The notes: generated by a model from the sequence alone, not told the origin. A stretch of DNA of 64,000 bases from Epiperipatus broadwayi (GCA_028023455.1 JAQFVV010006274.1:2668001-2732000); one strand, 5' to 3'; shown: positions 24,295 through 37,385, counted from the first letter of the stretch. Made by a program: numbers and translations.

Positions 24295-24343
24295 ATTGAA
24301 CTATGGGTATTGTTAAGGGTTGTCTCGTTTTGATTATTCAACG

Positions 24344-24402
24344 TTATATAGTTGATAAAGACTACAAAGTGTATAGTCGAAAGTACTTCTAAAAGAATAT
24401 AA
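24344..24402 (+). ncRNA. hammerhead-like ribozyme, family H (U3-A8 core), right arm
   Basis: TTATAT plus AG (24344-24351), UUGAUAA (24352-24358) in the CUGANGA position, one extra A, stem II GACTA (24360-24364) with TAGTC (24374-24378), GAAA (24379-24382), palindromic AGTACT (24382-24387), U17, CT, a 6-nt bulge, then ATATAA (24397-24402) closing stem I. C3 is U and G8 is A, so the core pair is swapped to U-A. Confidence 0.55.
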
Positions 24403-24449
24403 TTTATATAAATTGTACTGTATTTTGATATATATATTGATTTGTATAT

Positions 24450-24450
24450 T

Positions 24451-24485
<35 letters not shown>

Positions 24486-24486
24486 A
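24450..24486. repeat. (CA)n(TA)n microsatellite
   Basis: ACAC units pass directly into ATAT units at the right end of the PLE palindrome. Confidence 0.95.
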
Positions 24487-24499
24487 AGAAATGTTTTAT

Positions 24500-24740
24500 A
24501 AGAATTATATTTTTATATATGGTTCAGTGCAGATATGTAAGTGATTAACTTTTGAGATAAAATTTTTTGAATCTATTTATTAACTATATTAATTGTGCTG
24601 AGCTTACATTTTATTGCTAGAATATCATTTGATCTTCCAAACAACTAATTTTACAATTATGTTTATTTAATAACAAAATTATATATAATTGTCAAATATA
24701 TATATATATATATGTATGTTAAATTAAGATTTGCACGGGT

Positions 24741-24772
<32 letters not shown>

Positions 24773-27168
24773 CTTAAGCAAATTATTTAAACAACTACCT
24801 GTCTAGATTTTTGGGAGATACAGATTAATAAATAATTTAAGTAGTCATCAACTATCAGTTAAAATATGAATTTGTAGCTATTGTTGTTTATGAGGATAAT
24901 GCCCTAGATTAGTTTAAGTTGACCAAATGTTGATTATAAATAAAAAAAATATTATTATAATAATATGAAATAGTTTTATATCACTATTAGTGAAGGTTTT
25001 CAACTATCCACATGCACTGAGATCATGATTTGATATTACTTTCACTATATGAATTAATAAATTGTTACCATTTGTTATTATCAATCCATTTAGTCTGTAT
25101 TTTTAACTCAATCCAAATATTATATTTTTTACACCCATATACTAGCTAATATCCACAAACCTGAGAAATCATGCAATCCACTGGGGACATATTGGGATGG
25201 CAGTAATAAGTTTTCCAAGAGTGAACTTTCTTTTTAGAAGGTTTGGTGCCTTTGTATTTTTTTTTTTTTAGTAAAACTGAAAAGCAAACAAAATACTTTA
25301 GGCTATACTTGTATTTTTAAGTTAGAAATCATCATCATCATCACATTAGTTAAAAAAAATGAATTGAATGTTTTTTTATTTGAAATTTATTAATCATTCG
25401 ATTTTCATATTTATTTGAACCAAAATTTATGGTAAAAATCTTGAAGATCTCATAATAGATTGTGTCTTTGATTCTGGGTTCAAACCCTTATTCTGAGAAA
25501 ATTACTATTGCAATATATATAGTAATTGTTGGACATTACCAAAAATAATTTAAAATATAGCTGTAGAGGTCTGGAAGAAAGATGCTAACAATTTAAAGTT
25601 TGTTCAATATATTTTGACAGCTATTTATGGTTTGAATTGGGTATCACCTGATTCTTCCAGAACATGGAAGATGATTGAGACTGAGTTTATTTCAACCTTT
25701 TCAAAAAATATTCTTTTGTCTTGATTATTAGTATGCTTTATAAAATAAATACAACAATAGTATTGATCAAAACTATAAAAAAATTACCAAGCCATTACAT
25801 TGAGAAGCCTTTTATTTTTTCCCAATTTATATTTGGACCATTGCACCATATATGTTATTTCCTACACAAGTCAAAAAATCGCAATATATGCTACATACTT
25901 TCACTATCAATTGATTACCCATACATTACATTTTAAATTTGTACACATAAGATTTATAAACTTTACCAAAGAGTTACTTCTTACCTTATTTTTTATTTAT
26001 TTCTAATTCTAGCTTTAAATAAGTTTGATTCTCTAGCTACTCTGTTAATGAGCCCCTTTTTGTGAATACTCCTTACATGTCTTATTATTGACTTTTATCA
26101 TTGCATAAGTTTATTTACTTTCACAATAATTATTTTTGTCACTTTTTTAACATTAACAATGTTGTGAACACATGAGACATACGCTTTATGTTTAAATATG
26201 CATTTGCAAGCACAACATTTTGAAAATGAGGTTTCTTTCAATATGTCACTGACTTTTCTGAAGATTGACTACTTTTGTAATTCGTGGTTTTTGATCTTCT
26301 CAATGACAATCATCAAGCATTCTAGTTCATTACCTCAATCATACTGCCTATAATTCATAGCCAAATTAAAATATGCCAACTATGAAACACTTCATAAACA
26401 GAGATAATTCATAAAATTATCAAGGAATATATACTATTATGTTGCTAAATAACATTTATCATAAAACCTAAATGTATAAGGAAACATTCTTAATAATATT
26501 GATTTGATCTAAACTATGATATATAACATTTTTATAATTACATGTAACAGGGCTTCTTTAATTTCATTTAGAAAAATATAAACCATTTTTTCAATAAAAT
26601 TATTGCTCAAATATCTCATTGTAATTCATGGTAAAGGGCTATTTTAACTGCCCATGGTAAAAGTATACATAAACCGGCAATGAATAAAAACTCACAACTC
26701 ATATGAATAATTATGACTAACAATTTCTAAATTCAGTGACATCCAATGATGAAAAGATTAAATTATAATCAATACTGTTTGGCCACACAACTAATATGTA
26801 CAACTTTGCATTTCAATTTCTCCATCAGTTTGTAATAATGTCAAAGCTGACTAATCTCAACCCTATATTATACATATGATAAATCATATATGTTTTTTTT
26901 TGGACAGTAATTAAAACAAATTTATTATATTTGCTAATTTTTTTTTAAATTTACTGTATTAATTAAAACAGAAAAATAAGCTATTTCATATCTTGCAAAT
27001 ATAGCTATAATTTTTAAAAGTTAATAATCTGTGATTAGTAAGTACTCTTAGATTCATTTCCAAAGTCATGTAGCCAATGGATTAAATTCTTCACCATGCC
27101 CCCCCCCCCATATATATATATATATACAAAAATATTTTTAATAACAATTTTTATTTCACCCTTACTTT
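24500..27168. other. AT-rich stretch, no gene recognised
   Basis: Holds TA runs near 24700 and 24745, and a lone tRNA B-box-like GGGTTCAAACCC near 25480 without a matching cloverleaf. Two overlapping plus-strand frames near 25.7-26.0 kb have no domain. Confidence 0.55.
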
Positions 27169-27402
27169 GTAATTACTGATATGCTAAAATTAATTGTGTT
27201 ACGGTGAAACTTTTAAGTTTATTAATTAGTAGGCCTTTTTTTTTTTTTTTTTTAAATCTATTAGACTTAGCGCTTTCAGAGCCCTTGCAGCTCCATATTC
27301 ATAGTCCTTTTCATACTGTTGAAAAAAAAAAAAAAAAGCCTACTAATTAATAAACTTAAAAATTTCACCGTAATGCAATTAATTTTAGCGTATCAGTAAT
27401 TA
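27169..27402. repeat. inverted-repeat element carrying an F ribozyme
   Basis: Arms of about 75 bp (about 27169-27253 and 27318-27402) are diverged reverse complements. The core TTTATTAATTAGTAGGC ends in poly-T in one arm and begins after poly-A in the other. The F motif at 27262-27308 lies between them, as in the 1156-1404 element. Confidence 0.8.
27262..27308 (-). ncRNA. hammerhead-like ribozyme, family F (A3-U8 core)
   Basis: Minus strand: GGACT, AUGAAUA (27296-27302), TG, stem II GAGC-loop-GCTC, T, GAAA (27274-27277), palindromic AGCGCT (27269-27274), A17, then AGTCT closing stem I. Stem I (GACT/AGTC) and stem II differ from the 1.3-kb copy (GGCT/AGCC, GAGG/CCTC) by compensatory changes. 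Confidence 0.65.
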
Positions 27403-30400
27403 AAAATATTTTTATATGATAATGTTAAATAGTTTTATTTTTAATAATTAAGAAAACTTCTAAATTAATTTTACATAATTTTTTTTTGTTTTTCTTTTGT
27501 AATCTCAAATTGTTTATTATTCAGAAAGCTTTATTTAAAACTTTTTATTGCTTTGAAGATAATTTGGAATTCATTCATATTTTATTTTATTAAAATAATA
27601 TTCACATATAAAAAATATCTCAAGATTCATAAATCCATGATATAAAATAAACCATATTATTTCACTTAGTAAATTTCTAGTAATACATTTCCAATTATAT
27701 TAAGACGGATTTTCTCTCAGCCATGCTTAAGTAATTATGTAATACCAATAGTATTGACGTTATTTTTAAACTCTATTAAATCGTTCCTGCTTTTTGAAAT
27801 ATGTTTTAATCTGATATATTAAAAACTATTGTAAAGTACAAATAAATATTAATTATCTATATATAAATATTTTAACAAAATTATACCTACAAAGGATAAC
27901 AAACAGAAATTTAACCTTGTGATATACATGTACATTTAAACATCTCTTTTTTGTTCATAAATATTTTATTAGAAGTTTATATAAATAAATAACTTACAGT
28001 TTTCTCTGATTAAATAAGTTTTTTTAAACTTGTAGCATAGTTTCAGAATGTATGTATAGATTTCTGATAACCCGTGAACATTAATGTAAATTATCTCTGA
28101 ATTCTGGAGTATTTTAAATAGTATAAACAAATTTTCTTCTTTTTTTCGTTTTTAAAATACTAAAATAAAAGAAAATCTATAATATTATTAATTTTCCTTG
28201 AAGTTTTACAAATCTCTTCAAATGATGATTGAAGGATAGTTGTAGCCAAGTATGGGATGTAATAATTAGGATACCATTTTACAACTGAAGCAGACATTCA
28301 AGAAATAGAGATCCTAGAAGTTTTTATTTATTTACTCTTGACTTTTACTTATTAAAGATTTCCATTATCATTTAGGTTTTGGTGCTTGCTAGTGCTTTGA
28401 AAATAAATTCTTTTCCAATAGTTAACATTTCTGCTAAAAAACTCAAGGAAAAACAATTTAATATATCTGAATATCCTTGACACACAGTCAAGCTAACACA
28501 GAGGGTGTAATTATTCTGATACTTAAATATTGTTCCTTTACTATTTTCATCAGACATTTTTTTGATTAATTATCTATTTTTAGGGGCATCATGTTTTAAA
28601 CAATATGGCTGTTTTTTTTAAGATGATAATAAAAACACAATAATTTACGCAAAAGCTCCAAATGTTTGTAATTAAATAAAATTTAATATAACTGTAATAA
28701 ACAAAATAAAACCATGATGAAAGATTATTCACTTCAAACACATTTTGAGATATACTGCCATTATCTCTGTTTGCACATAAAGTTTCAGATCAAGCCCATT
28801 AGCACACACTTTTTTCTCAGTAACTATTATTTCATACTTTTGAAAATACTCCACTGCATTTTCTTTTGACACTGGTAAATTATAAATTTTAAAAATTTTT
28901 GCAAAAGGATAGGAAAAATAATTAACCAACAGCTTGAACAAATGCTATAGTAAATATAAAAAAAATCATGATAATGTTTACAATGAATTAATGGTTTTTA
29001 TGTTATAATATATGTAAAAAATATAATTCATTAAATGTTGCAAATGGCATCTATAAAAAAATTATTTTTTAAAGTTAAAATGAATTTATATTCGATTTAT
29101 TAATATTTTTTAAACTTAACAAGTAACACATGTTTAATAGAATAATTTTGAAAAAAAAAAAAAAAAAAAACTTTGACACCCTGAAAATGGACAACTAACC
29201 AAAAAACAACTAGCAATGAGAGTGAAGAAAGAATACATAAGTACCAATACCACTATCCTTTTAAAAATCTTTTCTTTATATATGTTTTTGAACAAACAAT
29301 ACCCCAAAATGTCAAACAATATACTTTACTTTGTTTTTTTTTTATTTACCTTATATGGAAATAAAAAATAAATGTAGATTATGTTGTGATTTCAAATCCA
29401 TTAATTCTTAAGCATAAATAATTATTTATCCTTGTTTTTTATTAAAAAAAAACACAAATTTAATTAAAAACAAATTTGATAACGAATTAACAAATTCTTT
29501 TAATATATCAGGGTCCTTGCCACCATATTGAATTTTTAAAAAACTGATTTGAGACACAATTTTCACAATAATTTCAGTTTTAATATGTTAAAACAAAATG
29601 CTATATATTGACAGAAAATAGAAAAATTAAGAAAAACATAAGGCCAAGACAAATAGTAATCACCATTAAAAAAATAAGGAAAAAATTTCAACCTCCAAAA
29701 TAATTATTACTTTATTGTTTGTTCATATTTTCTAATTTATCATTAATTAAGTTTAAATTATATCTTCATTGATAATTTTATTATATTCCTCACAAAATGT
29801 TCATTCAAACCATATATAATACTTCTTACCTGAGATAATCCACAGCTTCAGAATCTCCAAAAAATAGTCTCATAAACATTCTTCACTTTATCTTATACTC
29901 CAAAAGTTAAGAAATTTCAGGGTGTCTATAAGAAAAAAGATTCATCCTAATAAAAGATGCAAAATAAATCATTTCCAGAAGGTGGATATACATTTGTCAT
30001 CATAGAAATTGTCTTCTTGTCTATCCAAAACTCAAACTTGAAGGCTGCTGTCTTCATCAATGATAAAATGAATTTTATCTCTTCATTTTATATTTTTTGT
30101 ATACACCAGTAGTGTTTATATTGTTTATGCACACCAGTGATGCTATCTTGTTATATTTATTGTCTCACAAATATATAATTTATTTGCATTTAGCTCATTT
30201 TCTCTTTATAGACTTGAAAATAATGTGATATAAGATGTGGCAAAACTACTGACTCCACAGCATGAGTATCAATCAGGATTTGATTCTTTGCCTGCATACA
30301 ATTCCATGTGGTATACATAACTATTGTGGCTATCACCACATATACCACTTGAAACCTCTTTTGTTAGTTTTAAGAGTTTATATTTTCACACTGTACTATA

Positions 30401-31739
30401 CCCAGTAAATTTTGTGATTGCTTTATCAACTGCAACCTTTCTATACATCTGATAATCAGTCATAAAATTTACACTGCATGGCTCTATAATACATTAATTT
30501 TATATAAAAAATCATTAATTGTTATACATAAATACACAGACATGCAAGTGCAAACATGCTAATACAAATGTAAACACACTAATAAATTATTAAACCTTTT
30601 GAGAATCATTATGTCTATAAAATAAGGTTGCCTCAAACTTGGATCAGGGCCCCAAAATTACATTGTACATAAATCACCATATTATATTTGAATACAAATA
30701 TAATTTATATACTACACACATTAATAAAAACATAAACACATCAATAAATTATAATTTTTCAAATAATAAAAATAAATAAATAATACTATGCAAATAATAG
30801 AAAAATTAAAAGGCTATGCAGAAAAAAAAATTAAAATTGAATACTTATGATATTATGTTTTTATCAGGATGAAGGCCTTGAATCATTGAGACATATTTAA
30901 TCCATTTTATTAGAGTCTTGCCAATACAAAAATTGTGCCTTTATCTTTTTTGTGCAATCTAGTAAACTGAGCAGAAACAAAGAAAATTTAAATGAAGCTA
31001 TTAATAAAAATACTAATTAAAAATCCAAATTTTGTTCGATTTTATCATGCAATATGCCATTTTTTTAAAAAAAAATCAAGCAGTAGGGAATACTGGGATT
31101 TTTGTAAACATCATGCACATAGTTTTTCTGCAATTTTAAAAAGAAAACAAAATTACAACAAATTAGCTGCCACTCATGCTACCATCACTGAAGCTATGTC
31201 TTTTTTTAAAAATTTTTTTGAATAAGATTAGGTAAAAAACTTATTTGGTTAACCCCCTCTCCATTTTAAAATTTTTTAGAAGAATGTTTTAGAGTTGAAT
31301 TTCAACTTTTTTTTTTTTCTAATTGGAAAATTTTTAAACGTTTATCCATATATATTCAAAATAAGCACCTGATAATAATTTAATGTGTTCATGTGTGTGT
31401 GTATATATATATATATTAAATATTAATTCTAACAAAAACTGTTATTATTATTTGTTTTATGGATATGTTATTCCTAATTTCTGTGAATGACTACCATTAA
31501 CTGAAATAAAAATTTCAATATATATATATATTAGAAGCTGATCTGAAATTAAATATAATAAATACCAGTCATCCAACATTAAAATCCCTACCAGTGCTAT
31601 CTGGATAGTTGTTGTTTACATTATTCTGAATTATTGTTTATTTAAAATCAAAAAAATTTGGTTTACATTGAATTATTATTTTGTTTCTATTTGTTTTGAA
31701 ATTTTGTAACATTCAAAAAAACACTGTTAGTTAATTTAA
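27403..31739. other. AT-rich stretch, no gene recognised
   Basis: Several short open frames (for example 28.4-28.9 and 31.0-31.2 kb) show no known domain, and poly-A/poly-T runs are common. No RNA gene or clear repeat was recognised. Confidence 0.55.
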
Positions 31740-32062
31740 TATTAGGTGACATTATTAATACTAGGTAAATATTATTAGCTTTATTATCTAAGTAATACAT
31801 AGTTTCAGTGGAATGTGAAAGTTATAATTGATTATTTATTAGTCTCATTTCAGAATAGATTGTAATTACTTGTTTAATGAAGTTTATTTTATTTCTCTAA
31901 TTAATAATCTCACTCTCTTTAGTCAAGTTGCAATATTAAGTATTTATACAAACATATTGGTACATAGATAAAGGTGGGGATCCATCTTTATTGTAAAAAA
32001 AGGTTGCATTGATAACAGTTGAGATTATGATTGATATTGATATTGGAATTGTTTAAGAGTTG
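31740..32062. repeat. dispersed repeat, copy 2 of 2
   Basis: Diverged copy of 815-1115 in the same orientation. Confidence 0.6.
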
Positions 32063-32375
32063 ATTGATGTATATGTATGATTAAAAAGTGTTATTATTGT
32101 TAGTAGCCATTACCATAATCTAAAATTTGACTCATATTCATTCCAATTGATCATATAATACTGATTGGCAACAAGAATGAAAAAAAAATCCTAATTATTG
32201 TACTAATTGGATTCACAATGAGTAATATCTCTTCTGTCATTATTTTTTTATGAAGTAAGAGGCTGTAGAAAAACTACTACTTTGTAAAAGACTATTTTAA
32301 GTTATTTTATGTTACCTCTACATTTATGCCTGAAATTGAGTAATAATAATAGAGATGTGCAATTGACCTATACAA

Positions 32376-32376
32376 A

Positions 32377-32418
<42 letters not shown>
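32376..32418. repeat. (CA)n(TA)n microsatellite
   Basis: About ten CA units followed by TA units. Confidence 0.95.
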
Positions 32419-32649
32419 GAAAATGTTGAATTTGTAAAGAAATCCATTTAAATCAATTTAATTAGAAAGCACTTAACCTAGAACAACTGCCCCAGGCCAA
32501 GAGTTAGGAAAAACTGATAGAATAATGCATACAAAAGTTGATTTAAATGGATTACTCCACATATTCAAGATTCCCATCTAAATATTCATTAAAAATGTTG
32601 TATTACAATATATATATATCAATGATTGTATATTGCTAGTTGAAACTCA

Positions 32650-32795
32650 AATATAGCAAATGAATACAAATCTTTGCTAGAATATTTCAACAGCACTACC
32701 TGTATTTGTAATCACAAAGTCTGAATCAAGATTTGTATTTATAAATATAGGTAGCCTGTTGAAATATTCTAGCACTGATTTGTATTCATTTACTG
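32650..32795. repeat. imperfect inverted repeat
   Basis: AATGAATACAAATC and AGAATATTTCAACAG in the left arm are mirrored by CTGTTGAAATATTCT and GATTTGTATTCATT in the right arm. The interior has no recognised function. Confidence 0.75.
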
Positions 32796-33018
32796 TATTT
32801 CCATCCATTGAGGGTAAGTATTATCATGTTGAAATGTCTATTACTTTAATATTATTATATTAACATGGTTATTCCTGAAAACATGTTTTTTTTAAAAAAA
32901 AATATTTTGCCCCTAAGAACATTTATTTCTTTCAACACACACACACACATAAATATATATGTTGAGATGGTTATGTATTTCATGGCATATAATAACATAG
33001 CACTGTGTGTGCATATAT

Positions 33019-34496
33019 ATAAATTATTCAACTAAAATTAAAATAATGAAAGAAAACTAAGATACATTTCCAATTTTATTTTAAATAAGTCAATTATTTT
33101 ATATAGCGAAATGTTTTTTATAAAAAATAATGCAACAGTTTAATGCTGTTTAAATATTATGGTTTTATTTTATTAAAAAACAAAATCTCCAAAAATCTTT
33201 GTAAAAGAAAAGAACTTTCTAGCATATTTTTAAAGATGGTTACCATTAACAGTAATCTCAGAAAAACTTTTATAAAGAATGGTTACAGGCATAATATTTT
33301 TTTTTAAAAAAAAAAGAACTTTTACTTCCCATTAGAAATAATGAATTAATTAATAATTTTGTTTTGTAAGGGGATAATAATAATACCCACATATGTGTGC
33401 AGTTTATGTATATTTTCAACATGGAATTAATTATATCCTTTAAAAATACAGCAATATGAATTTATTGAGTTAATTTTTTTAAAAATGCTAATATTTGCAC
33501 AAATTTAAATGTGTACCCATATATATTAAAATCAGTCATTAACCATATATATGGTAAAAATAATTATGTATTATAAAAATGAAATTTTATTATTGGCTTA
33601 TAACTATTTAAAGATGTTAATTTTAAATTATTATACAGCACAACTGAGAGCTTATATATAATTGTGTTTTATGTAAACCTATTGAGATGGATGTAAACTA
33701 TAATATAATAGCATATTTTGTGTATTATTCTATTCAAAATCAGAATGCTGGATTTTTAGAGTAATCAACAGACATTAATTTAATTTTATTGTTATTAATA
33801 AATTTATATTTTATTAAGTTATTTGAGTGAATTTATGTAATCCTAGTCAAGGTTTAAAATATTATATGTTAATATTATCTTTTGTTCACAGTAGCAGTTA
33901 TGAAACTCTTGTTTACTAATCTGGATTCATGCATAACAATCAATAATATGGATTGCAATTTATGTTTAGTGTTATGGACATTGATGATGATTTCATTACT
34001 TCCCTAATGCTGTAGGAAACAAAAGGATATCCTTTAAAGTCCATGCACCACATTTTATTTTATTTATAATTAGAAATTGTTTATAGTTGGCCAATACATT
34101 AATGATCTTAAGTGGCCAGGGCATTGATGAAGATCAGCATGGTTTCTATATCTCAGCATTATTATTTTTTATATATTCTTCTCAATTAGCACCTGTGTGT
34201 GTGCATCAACTTTGTTAGTGGCTAATTAGGCCAGTCTATATTAGACCCATTTAAAATCCAGTCAAAATGTTGACTGTTGATTTTTTTTATTGTTGATCAT
34301 TCTTGATGATGAATGATTATTATTCATCTAAAATGCTGGTAAACTTATAGTTACTTATAGTTTCATTTTTTCTGATTTTGCATGTTTATATCATTCATTT
34401 ATTCCTTTTATAATTTTATTATTTTGTCATTGACTTTGGGATGATGGTGATGGAGTACCACTACCCCAGATTCATCTTTCACTTTGTACTAGTACA
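33019..34496 (+). repeat. direct repeat, left copy (possible 5' LTR)
   Basis: Begins AAATTATTCAACTAAAATT and follows the same order of landmarks as 38278-39612: GAACTTTTACTT, ACATATGTGTGCAGTTTATG, TTATTGAGTTAATTTTTT, AATCAACAGA, TTCATGCATAACA, GTTTATAGTTGGCCA, GATGATGGTGATGGAGT. Confidence 0.75.
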
Positions 34497-34498
34497 AA

Positions 34499-34516
34499 TG
34501 ATGCCCAAGGTGGAGC
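34499..34516 (+). other. primer-binding-site-like sequence
   Basis: TGATGCCCAAGGTGGAGC follows TACAAA as the TGGCACCC site does at 17906. It is a poor but recognisable match to a tRNA-Lys-type site. Confidence 0.35.
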
Positions 34517-35387
34517 TGATGACGATCAAGTACTAGTGGACATTACTACAAAATTGCCACTCAATTTGATCTCAAATATAATCACATCTGTAAAGAAAAT
34601 TATGTCATTTATGCAAAATTAATATAAAAAAATTACTGTGAAATATGTAACAATAATATTGATAGTTATAAATTATAAAATATTAGTTTTAAAGTATATT
34701 TATGGAGTTCATATTTGAAATAAAGTAGATAATGTATGATTTTTAAGATTGGATTGAGTTTTTGACTGTTAGAGTTTGTTTATCTGTACTTTCAGTTTTC
34801 ATGATGGATGGAGAATATTGTCATTGACTTGAGGATACAATGTTTTCATGAAAGTCCAAAAATGTTCTATGACAGATGTAGCTCAAACTCATTTTCATAT
34901 TTTATTTTGTTTATCATGTTGCAGTTAACATAGTCCTGCCATGATCTCTAGTCTCTAAGTCTCCAACAAAAAGAGCAAGGCATAGTTCCATATTTTCCAG
35001 CCCCTAAGACTCAAAGGAGCAGGCATTTGCAAATATTTTTGCATTTTTATTTCATATCAAGAATTATAGTAGCTTATAGTATCTAAATTGTGGTAGCCCA
35101 CTTGGTGTTCATGGTGCATTATGTACTTATAGTCTGGTGGTTGGTCTCAGATTTTCAGGTCACTGTGTACTCTGTTAGTTGTGAGATACCTCTTAGACCT
35201 CTAAAAAACAATAAAAACAGTTTGAGGTATAAACTTTTTTATAGTTACACATGTATATTATATAAAAATATTGTTAGATTTGTTTTCATTTCTCTTTTCT
35301 TTTTCCCTATGAGAAGGGATATGAGATGTTTATGTATCTCATGGTATAAAATAGAAAAGTACTGTGTGTGCATGTATATATATATAT
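34517..35387. other. interior of the possible LTR element
   Basis: No coding motif recognised. The last 75 bp (about 35310-35387, GAGATG...CACTGTGTGTGCATRTATATA-like) resemble 32960-33018, just outside the left direct repeat. The plus-strand open frame at 35090-35458 runs into the ribozyme array and has no domain. Confidence 0.45.
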
Positions 35388-35479
35388 CCACAGATGGTGT
35401 TCTACCAAAAACACCGATCAAGCGTATGTTTTGTTTACATAAACGTCAGAGTAGTTAGTATTCACTATCTCTAACTATA

Positions 35480-35537
35480 ATTCCACTTTCAGATCATGAT
35501 TTCAAGCTATTTGCTATCATCAGTGAAAGACAGGAAT
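35480..35537 (-). ncRNA. hammerhead ribozyme, family B, unit 1
   Basis: Same as the plus-strand copy at 36773-36830, complementary strand. Core CTGATGA, GAAA, ATCATGAT and both parts of stem I are intact. Confidence 0.8.
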
Positions 35538-35888
35538 AAAGAAACTAGATCTAAATACAAACTCTGAGCGTTTATGAAACAATTTCTATTCAGCTTGCAA
35601 GCGTGAATTTTTTAGACACGTAATGTCTTCAAACTCAGTAGAGCAAACCAGATAGCTATATGGGTCTGATCTCAGTTTAGCATCACCACATAGTAGAAGC
35701 CTCTGCAATCTATATCATTGCAAGAAAGACCTCAAAGGTACATTTATGATAAACAAAAATGCAAGTTAAAAAACTTGCTAATGCTTGTATTTATGTCCAC
35801 AGATGGCGTTCTACCAAAAACACCGATCAAGCGTATGTTTTGTTTACATAAACGTCAGAGTAGTTAGTATTCACCATCTCTAATTATA

Positions 35889-35946
35889 ATTCCACTTTCA
35901 GATCATGATTTCAAGCTATTTGCTATCATCAGTGAAAGACAGGAAT
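35889..35946 (-). ncRNA. hammerhead ribozyme, family B, unit 2
   Basis: 409 bp after unit 1, with the same sequence. Confidence 0.8.
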
Positions 35947-36297
35947 AAAGAAACTAGATCTAAATACAAACTCTGAGCGTTTATGAAACAATTTCTATTC
36001 AGCTTGCAAGCGTGAATTTTTTAGACACGTAATGTCTTCAAACTCAGCATAGCAAACCAGATAGCTATATTGGTCTGATCTCAGTTCAGCATCACCACAT
36101 AGTAGAAGCCTCTGCAATCTATATCATTGCAAGAAAGACCTCAAAAGTACATTTATGATAAACAAAAATGCAAGTTAAAAAACTTGCTAACGCTTGTATT
36201 TATGTCCACAGATGGCGTTCTACCAAAAACACCGATCAAGCGTATGTTTTGTTTACATAAACATCAGAGTAGTTAGTATTCACTATCTCTAACTATA

Positions 36298-36355
36298 ATT
36301 CCACTTTCAGATCATGATTTCAAGCTATTTGCTATCATCAGTGAAAGACAGGAAT
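36298..36355 (-). ncRNA. hammerhead ribozyme, family B, unit 3
   Basis: 409 bp after unit 2, with the same sequence. Confidence 0.8.
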
Positions 36356-36772
36356 AAAGAAACTAGATCTAAATACAAACTCTGAGCATTTATGAAACAA
36401 TTTCTATTCAGCTTGCAAGCGTGAATTTTTTAGACACGTAATGTCTTCAAACTCAGCATAGCAAACCAGATAGCTATATGGGTCTGATCTCAGTTCAGCA
36501 TCACCACATAGTAGAAGCCTCTGCAATCTATATCATTGCAAGAAAGACCTCAAAGGTACATTTATGATAAACAAAAATGCAAGTTAAAAAACTTGCTAAC
36601 GCTTGTATTTATGTCCACAGATGGCGATGCTGAACTGAGATCAGACCCATATAGCTATCTGGTTTGCTATGCTGAGTTTGAAGACATTACGTGTCTAAAA
36701 AATTCACGCTTGCAAGCTGAATAGAAATTGTTTCATAAACGCTCAGAGTTTGTATTTAGATCTAGTTTCTTT

Positions 36773-36830
36773 ATTCCTGTCTTTCACTGATGATAGCAAA
36801 TAGCTTGAAATCATGATCTGAAAGTGGAAT
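36773..36830 (+). ncRNA. hammerhead ribozyme, family B, inverted unit 1
   Basis: Outer stem I ATTCC, TGT, inner stem I CTTTCA (36781-36786), CTGATGA, stem II AGC-AAATA-GCT flanked by a U-U mismatch, GAAA, 8-nt palindrome ATCATGAT (helix III), cleavage-site C, TGAAAG (inner stem I), T, GGAAT (outer stem I). The two-part stem I with an internal loop is the usual type I form that allows a tertiary contact with loop II. Confidence 0.8.
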
Positions 36831-37182
36831 TATAGTTAGAGATAGTGAATACTAACTACTCTGACGTTTATGTAAACAAAACATACGCTTGATTGGTGTT
36901 TTTGGTAGAACGCCATCTGTGGACATAAATACAAGCGTTAGCAAGTTTTTTAACTTGCATTTTTGTTTATCATAAATGTACCTTTGAGGTCTTTCTTGCA
37001 ATGATATAGATTGCAGAGGCTTCTACTATTGTGGTGATGCTGAACTGAGATCAGACCCATATAGCTATCTGGTTTGCTATGCTGAGTTTGAAGACATTAC
37101 GTGTCTAAAAAATTCACACTTGCAAGCTGAATAGAAATTGTTTCATAAACGCTCAGAGTTTGTATTTAGATCTAGTTTCTTT

Positions 37183-37240
37183 ATTCCTGTCTTTCACTGA
37201 TGATAGCAAATAGCTTGAAATCATGATCTGAAAGTGGAAT
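37183..37240 (+). ncRNA. hammerhead ribozyme, family B, inverted unit 2
   Basis: 410 bp after the previous copy, with identical core and stems. Confidence 0.8.
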
Positions 37241-37385
37241 TATAGTTAGAGATAGTGAATACTAACTACTCTGACGTTTATGTAAACAAAACATACGCTT
37301 GATCGGTGTTTTTGGTAGAACGCCATCTGTGGACATAAATACAAGCGTTAGCAAGTTTTTTAACTTGCATTTTTGTTTATATATA

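Larger units (their letters stand above)
23067..24453. mobile_element. near-perfect inverted pair of PLE 3' halves
   Basis: Arms of about 690 bp (23067-23755 and 23764-24453) are almost identical reverse complements around a loop of about 8 nt. Each arm carries the same GIY-YIG ORF reading outward and a family H ribozyme after its stop. No RT sequence is present, so each arm is truncated at its 5' side, at the join. This is the youngest PLE material in the window. Confidence 0.9.
35388..37385. repeat. retrozyme-like array, family B, 409-bp unit, 3 minus + 2 plus
   Basis: CCACAGATGG starts units at 35388, 35797, 36206 and 36615, an exact 409-bp period. After the start at 36615 the sequence flips within a few bases, and about 1.85 units follow in inverse orientation (GATGCTGAACTG at 36626 and 37036, period 410). 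Units are nearly identical, so the array is recent. Each has one hammerhead: minus strand in the first three, plus in the last two. No protein is encoded. This is the form expected of a retrozyme integrated from multimeric or circular copies. Confidence 0.9.

Noticed and set aside
25440-25520. tRNA-like sequence around GGGTTCAAACCC
   Set aside because: Only the T-arm resembles a tRNA; acceptor and anticodon arms do not pair.
25721-26006. Two overlapping plus-strand frames of about 70 codons
   Set aside because: Hydrophobic low-complexity translations without a domain or neighbouring exon signals.
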